In this document: positions 8,045-17,433 of the stretch, in pieces
Position numbering within the stretch: position 1 is the first letter of the stretch
How the letters are laid out: the number at the start of each line of letters is the position of its first letter
From: Cupriavidus sp. P-10
GTDB taxonomy: Bacteria > Pseudomonadota > Gammaproteobacteria > Burkholderiales > Burkholderiaceae
Direction of reading: 5' to 3'
Assembly (NCBI RefSeq): GCF_003402535.2
Contig: NZ_AP025170.1
Span: 1,054,001 to 1,118,000, forward strand
DNA: 64,000 nucleotides
Made by a program: the position numbers and the translations under genes
The notes under the pieces: model-generated
Databases searched by the model: none
What the model was told of the DNA's origin: nothing
What the model saw: only the letters and a program-made list of their open reading frames with translations

Positions 8045-9988
8045 ATGACGAGGCATTCCCAAGACCCCCTGGCACACACCGATGCACCGGCGGCACCGGG
8101 ACGAAGGCGCTTTATCAATACGGCGGCGCTCGCCGGGCTGGCCGGCGTGGCGGCGTGCACGGACAAGGGCGGCGCGCCCGCCGCGGCCACCGCCACTGCG
8201 GCAAGCGGTGCGCACGCAGGACATGGCAGCGCGCATGCCGGTGCTTCGGTGCACCTGAAGCCGGGCGAGCTCGATACCTACTACGGCCTGTGGAGCGGTG
8301 GCCATGCGGGCGACGTGCGCGTGCTGGGCCTGCCCTCGGGGCGTGAGCTGCATCGTATCCCGTGCTTCGTGCCCGATGCGCTGACCGGCTGGGGCATCAC
8401 CAATGAATCCAAGCGCGTGATGGGCACGGGCCCCGACGGCCACGTGATGTACACCGTCGGCGACACGCACCACGTGCATGCCTCGTACAAGGACGGCAAT
8501 TACGATGGCCGCTACGCATGGATCAACGACAAGATCAACGCGCGGCTGGCGCGCATCCGGCTCGACTATTTCGTCTGCGACAAGATCACCGACCTGCCTA
8601 ACGTGCAGGGCTTCCACGGCATCTTCCCGGACAAGCGCGACCCCGTCGACGCGAACATCAACTACACCACGCGCGTGTTCTGCGGCGCGGAGTTCGCCCT
8701 GCCACTGCCCAATACGCCGACCGAGGACGCGGGCAAGTACCGCTCGCTGTTCACCTGCGTCGATGCGCAGACGATGGCGGTGCGCTGGCAGGTGCTGATC
8801 GACGGCAACTGCGACCTGGTCGCGACCTCGTACGACGGCAAGCTGGCCGCTACCAACCAGTACAACGTCGAAATGGGCGCGCGCTATGAAGACATGATGT
8901 CGGCCGAGCGCGATGCCTGCCTGTTCTTCAACATCGCCCGCATCGAGGCTGCAATCAAGGCTGGGAAGTTCAAGACCATCGGCGACTCGAAGGTGCCGGT
9001 GGTGGACGGCACGCACACGGCCAACGCCGACCCGAAGACCGCGCTGACCGCCTACGTCTCGGTGCCGAAGAACCCGCACGGGGTCAATGCGAGCCCGGAC
9101 CAGAAGTACTTCATCTGCGCCGGCAAGCTGTCGCCGACCGGCACCGTGATCGAGCTTGCGAAGGTGCTGGACTGGTTCGACGGCAAGCTGGAGAAGCTCG
9201 ACGACGCCATCGTCGCCGAGGTCGAACTGGGCCTGGGGCCGCTGCATACTGCCTTCGACGGGCGCGGCAATGCCTACACCACGCTGTTCCTCGACAGCCA
9301 GATCGTCAAGTGGAACATCGACTCGGCGATCCGCTTCCACAAGGGCGACAAGAACGCCAAGTACGTGGTCGACCGGCTCGACGTGCAGTACCAGCCCGGC
9401 CACCTGAACGCCTCGCAGTCCGAGACGATTGCCGCCGACGGCAAGTTCCTGGGAGTAGGCTGCAAGTTCTCCAAGGATCGTTTCCTGCCGGTGGGGCCGC
9501 TGCATGCCGAGAACGAGCAGCTGATCGATATCTCCGGCGACAAGATGGTGCTGCTGGCGGACCACCCGGTGCACAGCGAACCGCACGACTTCATCATCTT
9601 CCGCCGCGAGCTGCTGCGGCCCAAGCAGGTCTACGCGCTGGATGATTTCCCGCTGGCGGTGAAGGATCCGCAGCAGTCGGGCGTGTTCCGCAACGGCAAG
9701 AAGGTGACGGTGAAGATCACGTCGCAGGCGCCTGTGTTCTCGCTGCGCGAGATCAAGCTGAAGAAGGGCGACGAGGTCACGCTGATCCTCACCAACCTGG
9801 ACAAGATCGAAGACCTGACGCACGGGTTTGCCATCCCCAAGTACAACATCAACTTCATCGTCAATCCGCTCGAAACCGCGTCGGTGACCTTTGTCGCCGA
9901 CAAGCCGGGCGTGTTCTGGTGCTACTGCACCCACTTCTGCCACGCGCTGCATCTTGAGATGCGCAGCCGCATGATCGTCGAGGCCTGA
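8045..9988 (+). CDS. nosZ: Nitrous-oxide reductase (clade I, Tat-exported)
   Basis: 647 aa from the ATG at 8045, preferred over the in-frame ATG at 8024 because GAGG lies 7 nt before it. It reduces N2O to N2 in the periplasm with the CuZ and CuA copper centres. The N-terminus has a twin-arginine signal (GRRRFINTAALAGLAG), which marks clade I. Within the seven-bladed propeller, histidine ligands of CuZ include the GDTHHVHASY segment. The C-terminal cupredoxin domain ends with GVFWCYCTHFCHALHLEM, the CuA motif with two cysteines, two histidines and a methionine. It is the first gene of nosZRDFYL; placing nosZ before nosR differs from the familiar nosRZ order. No frameshift is seen, so the strain should be N2O-reducing. 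Confidence 0.97.
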   Translation: MTRHSQDPLAHTDAPAAPGRRRFINTAALAGLAGVAACTDKGGAPAAATATAASGAHAGHGSAHAGASVHLKPGELDTYYGLWSGGHAGDVRVLGLPSGRELHRIPCFVPDALTGWGITNESKRVMGTGPDGHVMYTVGDTHHVHASYKDGNYDGRYAWINDKINARLARIRLDYFVCDKITDLPNVQGFHGIFPDKRDPVDANINYTTRVFCGAEFALPLPNTPTEDAGKYRSLFTCVDAQTMAVRWQVLIDGNCDLVATSYDGKLAATNQYNVEMGARYEDMMSAERDACLFFNIARIEAAIKAGKFKTIGDSKVPVVDGTHTANADPKTALTAYVSVPKNPHGVNASPDQKYFICAGKLSPTGTVIELAKVLDWFDGKLEKLDDAIVAEVELGLGPLHTAFDGRGNAYTTLFLDSQIVKWNIDSAIRFHKGDKNAKYVVDRLDVQYQPGHLNASQSETIAADGKFLGVGCKFSKDRFLPVGPLHAENEQLIDISGDKMVLLADHPVHSEPHDFIIFRRELLRPKQVYALDDFPLAVKDPQQSGVFRNGKKVTVKITSQAPVFSLREIKLKKGDEVTLILTNLDKIEDLTHGFAIPKYNINFIVNPLETASVTFVADKPGVFWCYCTHFCHALHLEMRSRMIVEA

Positions 9989-10056
9989 GACGGCATGCGT
10001 GGATGACCTGGCGCGGTGCTTGCCGCTGCGCCGGTTGTCTGCTTGCCCCCAATTCC

Positions 10057-12663
10057 ATGATCCACGCATTTCTCGAACGGCTCGCGGCGTGCTTCGCCGC
10101 GTGCGTACTGGCGCTTGGCTTTGTTGCGCCGGCACATGCGGGCGCCTACGAGGCAGCCTTGCCGCCGGAACTGTCCACCGCGGCGGACCTGTGCGCACTG
10201 GTGCCCTGCACCGAAGTGCTGCCCGGCGCGACCAGCTTTTCCACGCGCAAGGGTCAACCGCCCTACGTAGAGGGCTATCGCACCGGCGCGGACGGCAAGC
10301 AAGATCTGCTCGGCTACGTGATGCTGTCCACCGATATCACCGATACGCCGGCGTATTCCGGCAAGCCGGTGGTGACGCTGATCGGCATGGATACGCGGGG
10401 ACAGTACACGGGCGTCAGGGTACTGAAGCATTCGGAGCCGATCCTGCTGCTGGGCATCCCGGAATCGGCGCTGCTCGATTTCAACCGGCAGTACGTTGGC
10501 AAGTCGGTTGGCGACAAGATCGAGGTCGGGCAGTCGCGGCCGGACGAGGGCGTGGTCGGCGTGGATGCCATTTCCGGGGCTACCGTGACGGTGATCGCGC
10601 AGAACCAGGTGCTGACCATATCGGGCGCGGCGGTGGCGCGGCAGGTCGGCATCCTGGCGCCGACGCAGCGGGCACCGGCGCGATATGCGGAAAACGGCAA
10701 GCACTATGGCTGGCAGCAAATGGTGGCCGGCGGCCTGGTGCAGCGGCTGCTCGTGCAGCCGGCGCAAGTCGGGCTGGCCGGTGGCGGCGAGCCCTTTATC
10801 GAATTATGGTTTGGCGACCTCAACCATCCCGACATCGGCCGCAGCGTGCTGGGCGATGCCGGCTGGCAGGGATTGCGCGCGCAGCTGAAGCCCGGCGAGC
10901 ATGCCATCTTCGTCATCCGTACCGCGGGGTCGGAGTCGTTCAAGGGCTCCGGGTTCGTGCGCGGCGGCATCTACGATCGCGTGCAGGTGCGACAGGCTGC
11001 CGACGCGTTCACCTTCCGCGACCTGGACTACCTCAACCTCTACGGCGTCGCGGCGGAGGGCGCGCCGGCGGTGACGGAGTCTGCGATCTTCGTGATCCGG
11101 TCGACGGCGTTTTCCGCCGCCTATCCATGGAAGCTGTCGTTCCTTGGCAATCGCGTCGACCGCGCCACCGGCACGCGCAGCTTCGCCAGCTTCGATGCGC
11201 CGTACTGGCTGCCGGCAGCGATGCTGCAGGGCGGCCGGCCACAGGTCGACGAACCCGAGGCGCCGTGGCGCAAGGTCTGGCGCAAGCAGGCCACCGCAAT
11301 TAGCCTGTTCATCGCGCTGCTCGGTGCGGTCACGCTGGTCTACGCACTGCGCGACCGCCTGACGCGGCGCGCCACGCACAAGAACAAATGGCCGGTCAAC
11401 GCGTTCAAGTACACGGCCTGGGGCCTCAGCATCGTCTTTGTCGGCTTCGGCGCGATGGCGCAGCCGTCGATCACGCAGGTGCTGACGTGGTTCCATGCGC
11501 TGCTGCTGCGCTGGGACTGGGCGTTGTTCCTCAGCGATCCCTTTATCTTCTGCTTCTGGATCTTCATCATCGCCACCGTGCTGCTGTTCGGGCGCGGGCT
11601 GTTCTGCGGCTGGCTGTGCCCGTTCGGCTCGCTGTCCGAGGCGATCTACAAGCTGGGCCGCTTCCTCGGACTGAAGCGATGGCAGCGGCAACTGCCGCGT
11701 CGCTGGCATGACCGGCTCAAGTGGGTCAAGTACGGTGTGTTTTTCGGGCTGCTGGCGGTGTCGGTGTTTTCGATGGGGCTGGCCGAGATGCTGGCTGAGA
11801 TCGAGCCGTTCAAGACGACCTTCCTGGTCGGCATCCCGAACCGCGCGTGGCCGTACGGGCTGTTCGCCTGCACGCTGCTGGGACTGTCGCTGTTTGTCGA
11901 ACGGCCTTACTGCAAGTACCTGTGCCCGCTCGGCGCAGCACTGGCGATGCCCAGCACGTTCCGCTGGTTTGGCCTGCGGCGCAAGCCCGATTGCAACCAC
12001 TGCAAGGCATGCGCGGTGGGCTGCGGCGCGCAGGCGATCGATGCCGACGGCCGCATCGACCAGCGCGAATGCCTGCATTGCCTCGACTGCATGGTGCTCT
12101 ATACCGATACGCGCGGCTGCCCGCCGCTGGCCCGCGAGCGCAAGCGGCGCGAGCGCGACGGGCTGGCGCTGGCGCCAGTCGGGCGCGACGGGTATTTCAT
12201 CCCGCTGGTGCCGGTGCCGGCCGACGCGAAGCAGCCGTCGGGCCCCGATCCGAGGATGCCGACCGACCCGGTGGCGCCGTACGCGGCAAGGGCTGGCGCC
12301 ACGCGCTGGTCCGCCGAGCTGTGGGACCACTTGTGGCCATGGAGCGGGCAGGGCTGGCGCACCGCCGCTGCATTGCAGATGGCGGGGCTTGCGGTGGCGC
12401 TGGCGGCCACCGTCGCGTGGGCGCTGGCCGCCAGCGGACAAATGCGCGCGGGCGCGGTGATCGGATGGTGGCTGGGCTGGAGCCTGTACGAGGTGCTGAT
12501 CCGCCTGTCGGGCAAGCGCTACGTCAAGGATGGCCCGTGGTGGCGCGGCCGCTGCCGGCGCGCCACGGTGATGGACATGCTCAGCTATGTCGGCTTCAAG
12601 AACCTGCTGGTCGGCGCGGTGCTGTTCCTGGTGCTGAAGACGATGGGGATGCTGGCCACATGA
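10057..12663 (+). CDS. nosR: NosR, FMN-binding transmembrane iron-sulfur protein
   Basis: 868 aa from the ATG at 10057, chosen because a signal-like stretch (LAACFAACVLALGFVAP) follows; an in-frame ATG exists at 10003. The periplasmic FMN-binding domain carries the flavinylation motif DAISGATVT, with the acceptor Thr near residue 176. A long periplasmic part and about five membrane helices follow, with two cytoplasmic C-x3-C-P motifs (GWLCPFGSL preceded by a Cys, and CKYLCPLGAA). Two ferredoxin-like clusters come next (CNHCKACAVGCG and CLHCLDCMV). NosR passes quinol electrons toward NosZ and is needed for its activity in vivo. Its stop overlaps the nosD start (ATGA). Confidence 0.95.
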   Translation: MIHAFLERLAACFAACVLALGFVAPAHAGAYEAALPPELSTAADLCALVPCTEVLPGATSFSTRKGQPPYVEGYRTGADGKQDLLGYVMLSTDITDTPAYSGKPVVTLIGMDTRGQYTGVRVLKHSEPILLLGIPESALLDFNRQYVGKSVGDKIEVGQSRPDEGVVGVDAISGATVTVIAQNQVLTISGAAVARQVGILAPTQRAPARYAENGKHYGWQQMVAGGLVQRLLVQPAQVGLAGGGEPFIELWFGDLNHPDIGRSVLGDAGWQGLRAQLKPGEHAIFVIRTAGSESFKGSGFVRGGIYDRVQVRQAADAFTFRDLDYLNLYGVAAEGAPAVTESAIFVIRSTAFSAAYPWKLSFLGNRVDRATGTRSFASFDAPYWLPAAMLQGGRPQVDEPEAPWRKVWRKQATAISLFIALLGAVTLVYALRDRLTRRATHKNKWPVNAFKYTAWGLSIVFVGFGAMAQPSITQVLTWFHALLLRWDWALFLSDPFIFCFWIFIIATVLLFGRGLFCGWLCPFGSLSEAIYKLGRFLGLKRWQRQLPRRWHDRLKWVKYGVFFGLLAVSVFSMGLAEMLAEIEPFKTTFLVGIPNRAWPYGLFACTLLGLSLFVERPYCKYLCPLGAALAMPSTFRWFGLRRKPDCNHCKACAVGCGAQAIDADGRIDQRECLHCLDCMVLYTDTRGCPPLARERKRRERDGLALAPVGRDGYFIPLVPVPADAKQPSGPDPRMPTDPVAPYAARAGATRWSAELWDHLWPWSGQGWRTAAALQMAGLAVALAATVAWALAASGQMRAGAVIGWWLGWSLYEVLIRLSGKRYVKDGPWWRGRCRRATVMDMLSYVGFKNLLVGAVLFLVLKTMGMLAT

Positions 12664-13916
12664 AGGCGCTGCTTGGTATCGCGCTGCTTTGCATGACCTG
12701 CGCGCAGGCCGCGACCTGGCGCGTGCAGCCCGGCCAGTCGCTGCAGGCGGCGATCGACGCCGCCGGCGCAGGCGACACCATCGAGATTGCGCGCGGCCAT
12801 TACACCGGCAACTTCGTCGTCGACAAGCCGCTGGTGCTGCGCGGCATTGCACGGCCCACGCTCAGCGGCGCGCTGCGCGGCGATACGCTGCGCATCACGG
12901 CGCCCGACGTGACGGTCGAAGGCCTGATCGTGCGCGACTCCGGCGACAGCCTGAAGGACCAGAACGCCGGCATCTATATCCGCCCCGGCGCGCACCGCGC
13001 GGCGGTGCGCCGGTGCGACCTGACCTACAACCTGTTCGGGCTGTGGATCGAGAAAGCCGACGATGTCCGCGTCGAACACAACACCATCACCGGCAAGCGC
13101 GATTACAACTCGGCGCAGCGCGGTAACGGCGTGCAGCTCTACAACACGCGCGGCGCACGCATCCTCGACAACAACATCAGCTTCGTGCGCGACGCGCTCT
13201 ACGTCGATGTCTCGCACCATGCCATCTTTCGCGGCAACCGGCTGCACCACAGCCGCTACGGCACCCATTACATGAACTCGTACCACAACCTGTGGGAAGG
13301 CAACGACAGCTACCGCAACCGCGGCGGGCTGGCGCTGATGGAAGTGCGCGACCAGCTCGTGCGCAACAACCGCACCTGGGGCAATGCCGACCACGGCATC
13401 ATGCTGCGCACGCTGCAGGACTCGGTGATCGAAGGCAACGTGGTCGCCGGCAACCAGCGCGGCTTCTTTATCTACGACGTCGAGTACGTGACGCTGCGCG
13501 GCAACCTGGTGCTGGGCAATGCGATCGGCGTGCACCTGTCGGCCGGTTCGACGCGCAACGTAGTGCAGGGCAACGATTTCATCGGCAACCGCGAGCCGGT
13601 GCGCTACGTGGGCGCGCGCGACGAACCATGGGGCGGGCGCGGGCAGGGCAACTACTGGAGCAACTACCTGGGCTGGGACCGCGACGGCGATGGCGTGGGC
13701 GACGTGCCGTACCAGGCCAATGACCTCGTCGACCGGCTGGGCTGGCGCTATCCGGGCGTGACGCTGCTGCTGGGCAGTCCGGCCCTGCAGGCGCTGCGGC
13801 TGGCGGGACGGCAGTTCCCGGTGATCCGGGCGCCGGGCGTAGTCGATGCTTATCCGCGGATGCGCCCGGTGCGCGCCAACTGGAGGGACTGGGATGCTCA
13901 GGCCAGCGGCCGCTGA
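12660..13916 (+). CDS. nosD: NosD, periplasmic beta-helix copper-maturation protein
   Basis: 418 aa, starting at an ATG that overlaps the nosR stop by four bases. A short signal peptide (KALLGIALLCMTCAQA) is followed by right-handed beta-helix/CASH repeats rich in N-x-(I/V) rungs, for example VEHNTITGKRDYNS, ILDNNISFVRDALYVD and IEGNVVAGNQRGFFIYD. NosD works with the NosFY ABC transporter to supply sulfur and/or copper for CuZ assembly in periplasmic NosZ. The C-terminal segment YWSNYLGWDRDGDGVGDVPY is a strongly conserved family feature. Confidence 0.94.
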   Translation: MKALLGIALLCMTCAQAATWRVQPGQSLQAAIDAAGAGDTIEIARGHYTGNFVVDKPLVLRGIARPTLSGALRGDTLRITAPDVTVEGLIVRDSGDSLKDQNAGIYIRPGAHRAAVRRCDLTYNLFGLWIEKADDVRVEHNTITGKRDYNSAQRGNGVQLYNTRGARILDNNISFVRDALYVDVSHHAIFRGNRLHHSRYGTHYMNSYHNLWEGNDSYRNRGGLALMEVRDQLVRNNRTWGNADHGIMLRTLQDSVIEGNVVAGNQRGFFIYDVEYVTLRGNLVLGNAIGVHLSAGSTRNVVQGNDFIGNREPVRYVGARDEPWGGRGQGNYWSNYLGWDRDGDGVGDVPYQANDLVDRLGWRYPGVTLLLGSPALQALRLAGRQFPVIRAPGVVDAYPRMRPVRANWRDWDAQASGR

Positions 13917-14841
13917 ACCGCACGACGCCATCGTGCTGGCCGGCGTCAGCCGGCATTTCGGCGCGTTGCGCGCCGTCGACGACGTCAGCCTCAGCGTGGG
14001 GCAGGGCGAACTGCTCGGGCTGATCGGGCACAACGGCGCGGGCAAGAGCACGCTGTTCAGGATGATGCTGGGACTGTTGCCACCTACGCATGGCACGTTG
14101 CGCGTCGCCGGTGCCGACGTGGGCAGCCGCGCATTTCGCAACGCCCGGTGCGGCATCGGCTACCTGCCCGAGCACTTGGTGCTCTATGACAACCTGAGCG
14201 GCCTGGAAACGCTGCGCTTCTTCGCGCGCCTGAAGGGCGCGAGCGCGGATACGTGCGCGCCGATGCTCGATCAGGTCGGCCTGTCCGCCGCCGCCGCGCG
14301 GCCGGTGCGCGAGTATTCGAAAGGCATGCGTCAACGGCTCGGCTTCGCGCAGGCGCTGCTCGGCGCGCCGCGCGTGCTGTTCCTCGACGAGCCGACCAAC
14401 GGACTGGACCCGGCGGCAATCCGCGACTTCTACCTGATGCTCAACGCATTGCGCGAACGCGGCGTGACCATCGTCATCACCTCGCACATCCTGGCCGAGC
14501 TGCAGCAGCGCATCGATCGCTTCGCCATTCTCGCCGCCGGCCGTTTGCAGGCCACCGGCAGCCTGGAAGCGCTGCGCGCGCAGGCGGGGCTGCCGCTGAC
14601 GCTGGCGCTGCGGCTCGAACCGGGCGCGCGCGAAGAGGCGCTGCGCCTGCTGCGGACGCAAGCGTGGGACAACATCGAAGTGGTGGACGGGGAGCCGGCG
14701 GAACTGACCGTGCGCTGTCCCGTTGCGGCCAAGATGCCGGTGCTGGCCGCATTGCAGCCGCTGGCGGGCCGCCTGCTGGACCTGCAGATCCGCGAGCCGT
14801 CCCTCGAAGACCTGTATCTCGGCATGCGGGGGCAAGCATGA
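13894..14841 (+). CDS. nosF: NosF, ABC transporter ATP-binding protein
   Basis: 315 aa. The ATG at 13894 lies inside the last codons of nosD and has a GGAGGG ribosome site 7-12 nt upstream. Walker A is GHNGAGKST, the signature loop is the variant EYSKGMRQRL, Walker B is RVLFLDEPTNGLDPAA, and the switch histidine lies in TSHILAEL. It is the ATPase half of the NosFY exporter that supports CuZ maturation together with NosD. About 90 residues after the ATPase core form a C-terminal extension typical of this subfamily. Overlaps on both sides indicate tight translational coupling. Confidence 0.95.
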   Translation: MLRPAAAEPHDAIVLAGVSRHFGALRAVDDVSLSVGQGELLGLIGHNGAGKSTLFRMMLGLLPPTHGTLRVAGADVGSRAFRNARCGIGYLPEHLVLYDNLSGLETLRFFARLKGASADTCAPMLDQVGLSAAAARPVREYSKGMRQRLGFAQALLGAPRVLFLDEPTNGLDPAAIRDFYLMLNALRERGVTIVITSHILAELQQRIDRFAILAAGRLQATGSLEALRAQAGLPLTLALRLEPGAREEALRLLRTQAWDNIEVVDGEPAELTVRCPVAAKMPVLAALQPLAGRLLDLQIREPSLEDLYLGMRGQA

Positions 14842-15677
14842 ACGCGCGCATCGATGCAAGGCAGGTGGCCGCGATTGCCGCCAAGGAATTCCGCGACCGC
14901 ATGCGCAACCGCTGGGTGCTCGCCGTGGCGGTCGTCTTCACCGCACTGTCGCTGGCGATCGGCTATTTCGGCGGCGCCGAGCAGGGTGTGCTCGGACCGC
15001 GTTCGCTGGAGTTCGTCATCACCAGCCTGGCGAGCCTGGTGATCTACCTGGTGCCGATGATCGCGCTGCTGCTCGGTTTCGATGCCGTGGTGGGCGAGCG
15101 CGAGCGTGGCTCGCTCGACCTGCTGCTGTCATTGCCGCTGACGCGCGGCGAGCTGCTGCTGGGCAAGTACCTCGGGCTGGCCGCCGCATTGCTGCTGGCC
15201 ACCACCGGCGGCTTTGCGTTGATGGCGGTGCTGCTGGCGCGCCAGTTCGGCTGGCCGGGCCTGTACCACTACCTCGGCTTCGTCGCGAGTGCCGCGCTGC
15301 TGGGCCTGGCATTCCTGAGCCTGGCGCTGTGGCTGTCGGTGCTGTCGCGCGACCGCGCGCAGGCATCGGGCCTGGCGATCGGCCTGTGGTTCTTCTTCGT
15401 GCTGGTGTTCGACCTGCTGCTGCTCGGGCTGCTGGTCGCCGGCGCGGGCGAGGGCGGCGCCAGCGCGTCTGGCACCGACTGGATCGCGTGGCTGCTGCTG
15501 CTGAACCCCGCGGACCTGTTCCGCATCGTCAATGCCTTTTCACTCGACCAGTTGCGCAGCGCCGGCGGCGTTGCCAGCATCGTGCCGCCGGCGCTGGCCA
15601 GCCCCTGGCCTACCGGCGCGGCGCTGCTGGCGTGGATCGCCGTGCCGCTGGTCCTTGCTGCCCGGAGATTCCGCTGA
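14838..15677 (+). CDS. nosY: NosY, ABC transporter permease
   Basis: 279 aa, start overlapping the nosF stop (ATGA). It has six predicted membrane segments, including WVLAVAVVFTALSLAIGYF, LVIYLVPMIALLLGF, and LWFFFVLVFDLLLLGLLVAG. The ABC-2 signature GERERGSLDLLLSLPLTRGE follows the second helix, and the N-terminal AAIAAKEFRDRMRNRW coupling segment is typical. It forms the membrane channel of the NosFY transporter, whose cargo is probably a sulfur species or a copper-sulfur precursor for NosZ. Confidence 0.95.
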   Translation: MNARIDARQVAAIAAKEFRDRMRNRWVLAVAVVFTALSLAIGYFGGAEQGVLGPRSLEFVITSLASLVIYLVPMIALLLGFDAVVGERERGSLDLLLSLPLTRGELLLGKYLGLAAALLLATTGGFALMAVLLARQFGWPGLYHYLGFVASAALLGLAFLSLALWLSVLSRDRAQASGLAIGLWFFFVLVFDLLLLGLLVAGAGEGGASASGTDWIAWLLLLNPADLFRIVNAFSLDQLRSAGGVASIVPPALASPWPTGAALLAWIAVPLVLAARRFR

Positions 15678-16210
15678 TGTGTTCCCCATCGTCTTTGCGC
15701 CGCCGCCACCTGATGCTCGCCATGGCCGGTGCCACGGTCTTCGTTGCCGCCTGCGGCAAGAAGCCCGACGGCGCCGTGCACCCGCATGAGATCGAGTCCG
15801 CCACCGCCTGCGAGCTGGATGGCATGCTGCTGGCCGACTATCCTGGCCCCAAGGCGCAGGTCTTCTACGCGGGCGAAGCACGCCCGCACTGGTTCTGCGA
15901 CACGGTGGAAATGTTCCACGCGCTGCTGCGGCCGGAGCAGGTCAGGCCGGTGCGCGCGGTGTTCGTGCAGGACATGGCGCGGGCTGACTGGGAGCGTCCG
16001 CGCGGCCACTGGTTCGATGCCACCACCGGCGTGTATGTCGCCGGCAGCGGGCGCCACGGATCGATGGGGCCGACGCTGGCGAGCTTCCGGGCGCAAAGCG
16101 ATGCCAGCGCCTTTGTCGCCCGCCATGGCGGCAGGCTGCTGCGCTATGCCGAGGTGACGCCGGAACTGGCGGACCTCAGCGGCGGCGCCATGCACGACAG
16201 CCGGATGTAA
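15677..16210 (+). CDS. nosL: NosL, periplasmic copper-chaperone lipoprotein
   Basis: 177 aa; the ATG shares its first base with the nosY stop (TGATG). The N-terminus RRRHLMLAMAGATVFVAACG is a lipoprotein signal with lipobox VAAC. The mature domain is NosL-like: CELDGMLLADYPGPKAQ, then PHWFCDTVEMFHALL and a late GPTLASFR segment. NosL binds Cu(I) and hands it to NosZ. Met and Cys residues at these positions are candidate ligands. Last gene of the nos operon, with no obvious terminator before the convergent aroG 42 nt away. Confidence 0.92.
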   Translation: MCSPSSLRRRHLMLAMAGATVFVAACGKKPDGAVHPHEIESATACELDGMLLADYPGPKAQVFYAGEARPHWFCDTVEMFHALLRPEQVRPVRAVFVQDMARADWERPRGHWFDATTGVYVAGSGRHGSMGPTLASFRAQSDASAFVARHGGRLLRYAEVTPELADLSGGAMHDSRM

Positions 16211-16252
16211 TGGCTGTCACGCAAGGCGCGCGCGATTGGAGGGGTTGGTGGC

Positions 16253-17332
16253 TCAGTTGCCGCTGCCCGGCACCAGGCGGCGCTGGCGCACCGATTCCGC
16301 CAGGCCTTCCAGCACCTTGACCGACTCATCCCAGCCGATGCACGCATCGGTGACCGACTGGCCGTAGGTCAGGTCCTCCAACGGCATGCCCTGCACGTGG
16401 TCCTGGCGGCCAGCCACCAGGTGCGATTCGACCATCACGCCGATGATGCGCTGGTCGCCGCCGGCGACCTGGCGGCCGATCTCTTCGCACACCGGGATCT
16501 GGTTCTCATGCTTCTTGCTGCTGTTGGCATGCGAGGCATCGATCATCAGGCGCGAGGCCAGCCCGGCCTTGGAGATGGCGTCGCACGCTTCCTGCACGCT
16601 GGCGGCATCGTAGTTGGGCGCCTTGCCGCCGCGCAGGATCACGTGGCAGTCCTCGTTGCCGGAGGTCGACACGATCGCCGAGTGGCCGCCCTTGGTCACC
16701 GACAGGAAATGGTGCGGCTGCGACGCGGCCTTGATTGCGTCCACCGCGATCTTGACGTTGCCGTCGGTGCCGTTCTTGAAGCCCACCGGGCACGACAGTC
16801 CCGAGGCCAGCTCGCGGTGCACCTGCGACTCGGTGGTGCGCGCGCCGATCGCGCCCCAGCTGACCAGGTCGGCGATGTATTGCGGGCTGATCATGTCGAG
16901 GTACTCGGTGCCGGTCGGCACGCCCATCTCGCTGATGTTCAGCAGCAGTTCGCGCGCGGTGCGCAGGCCATCGTTGATCTTGAAGCTGCCGTCCATGTGC
17001 GGGTCGTTGATCAGGCCTTTCCAGCCCACCGTGGTGCGCGGCTTCTCGAAGTAGACGCGCATCACCACTTCCAGCTCGTTGGCGAAGCGGTCGCGCTGCA
17101 CCTTGAGCAGCTTGGCGTATTCCAGCGCGGCGCGGGTATCGTGGATCGAGCACGGGCCGATGATGACGATGAGCCGGTCATCCATGCCGTGAAGGATGCG
17201 GTGCATGGACTGGCGCGCGCCGTAGATCACGTCCGAAGCCTTTTCAGAGCAGCCAAATTCGCGGATCAGGTGCGCCGGCGGCAGCAGCTCCTTGAGTTCG
17301 CGAATGCGCAGGTCGTCGGTGTTCTTCAGCAT
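16253..17332 (-). CDS. aroG: 3-deoxy-7-phosphoheptulonate (DAHP) synthase, class I
   Basis: 359 aa, normal for the AroF/AroG/AroH family. It condenses phosphoenolpyruvate and erythrose-4-phosphate, the first step of aromatic amino acid synthesis. Visible signatures are RLIVIIGPCSIHDTRAALEY, MRVYFEKPRTTVGWKG, GARTTESQVHRELASGL, VGFKNGTDGNVKIAVDAI and DASHANSSKKHENQ, which carry PEP and metal ligands. Feedback type is not certain from sequence alone, though overall similarity is to the Phe-inhibited AroG. Its 5' leader (17333-17505) encodes a short Phe/Tyr-rich peptide followed by an intrinsic terminator, so expression is probably attenuated by Phe/Tyr-tRNA charging. Confidence 0.95.
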   Translation of the reverse strand: MLKNTDDLRIRELKELLPPAHLIREFGCSEKASDVIYGARQSMHRILHGMDDRLIVIIGPCSIHDTRAALEYAKLLKVQRDRFANELEVVMRVYFEKPRTTVGWKGLINDPHMDGSFKINDGLRTARELLLNISEMGVPTGTEYLDMISPQYIADLVSWGAIGARTTESQVHRELASGLSCPVGFKNGTDGNVKIAVDAIKAASQPHHFLSVTKGGHSAIVSTSGNEDCHVILRGGKAPNYDAASVQEACDAISKAGLASRLMIDASHANSSKKHENQIPVCEEIGRQVAGGDQRIIGVMVESHLVAGRQDHVQGMPLEDLTYGQSVTDACIGWDESVKVLEGLAESVRQRRLVPGSGN

Positions 17333-17383
17333 GATGGCTCCAGGATTTCTTGTGAGGTCGTGAGAGTGGGGGAAACAAACAGG

Positions 17384-17415
17384 TATAAAAAAACCGCCAG
17401 GGTCGCTGGCGGTTT
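17384..17415 (-). terminator. Attenuator terminator in the aroG leader
   Basis: On the minus strand, AAACCGCCAG (17415 to 17406) pairs perfectly with CTGGCGGTTT (17400 to 17391) around a 5-nt loop, and an uninterrupted T-run follows. It lies between the leader peptide stop and aroG. The same CTGGCGG also occurs upstream inside the leader peptide gene (17460 to 17454), so it can pair with the 5' arm instead and prevent terminator formation. Confidence 0.8.
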
Positions 17416-17433
17416 CTTTTGTATTCGGGGCGC

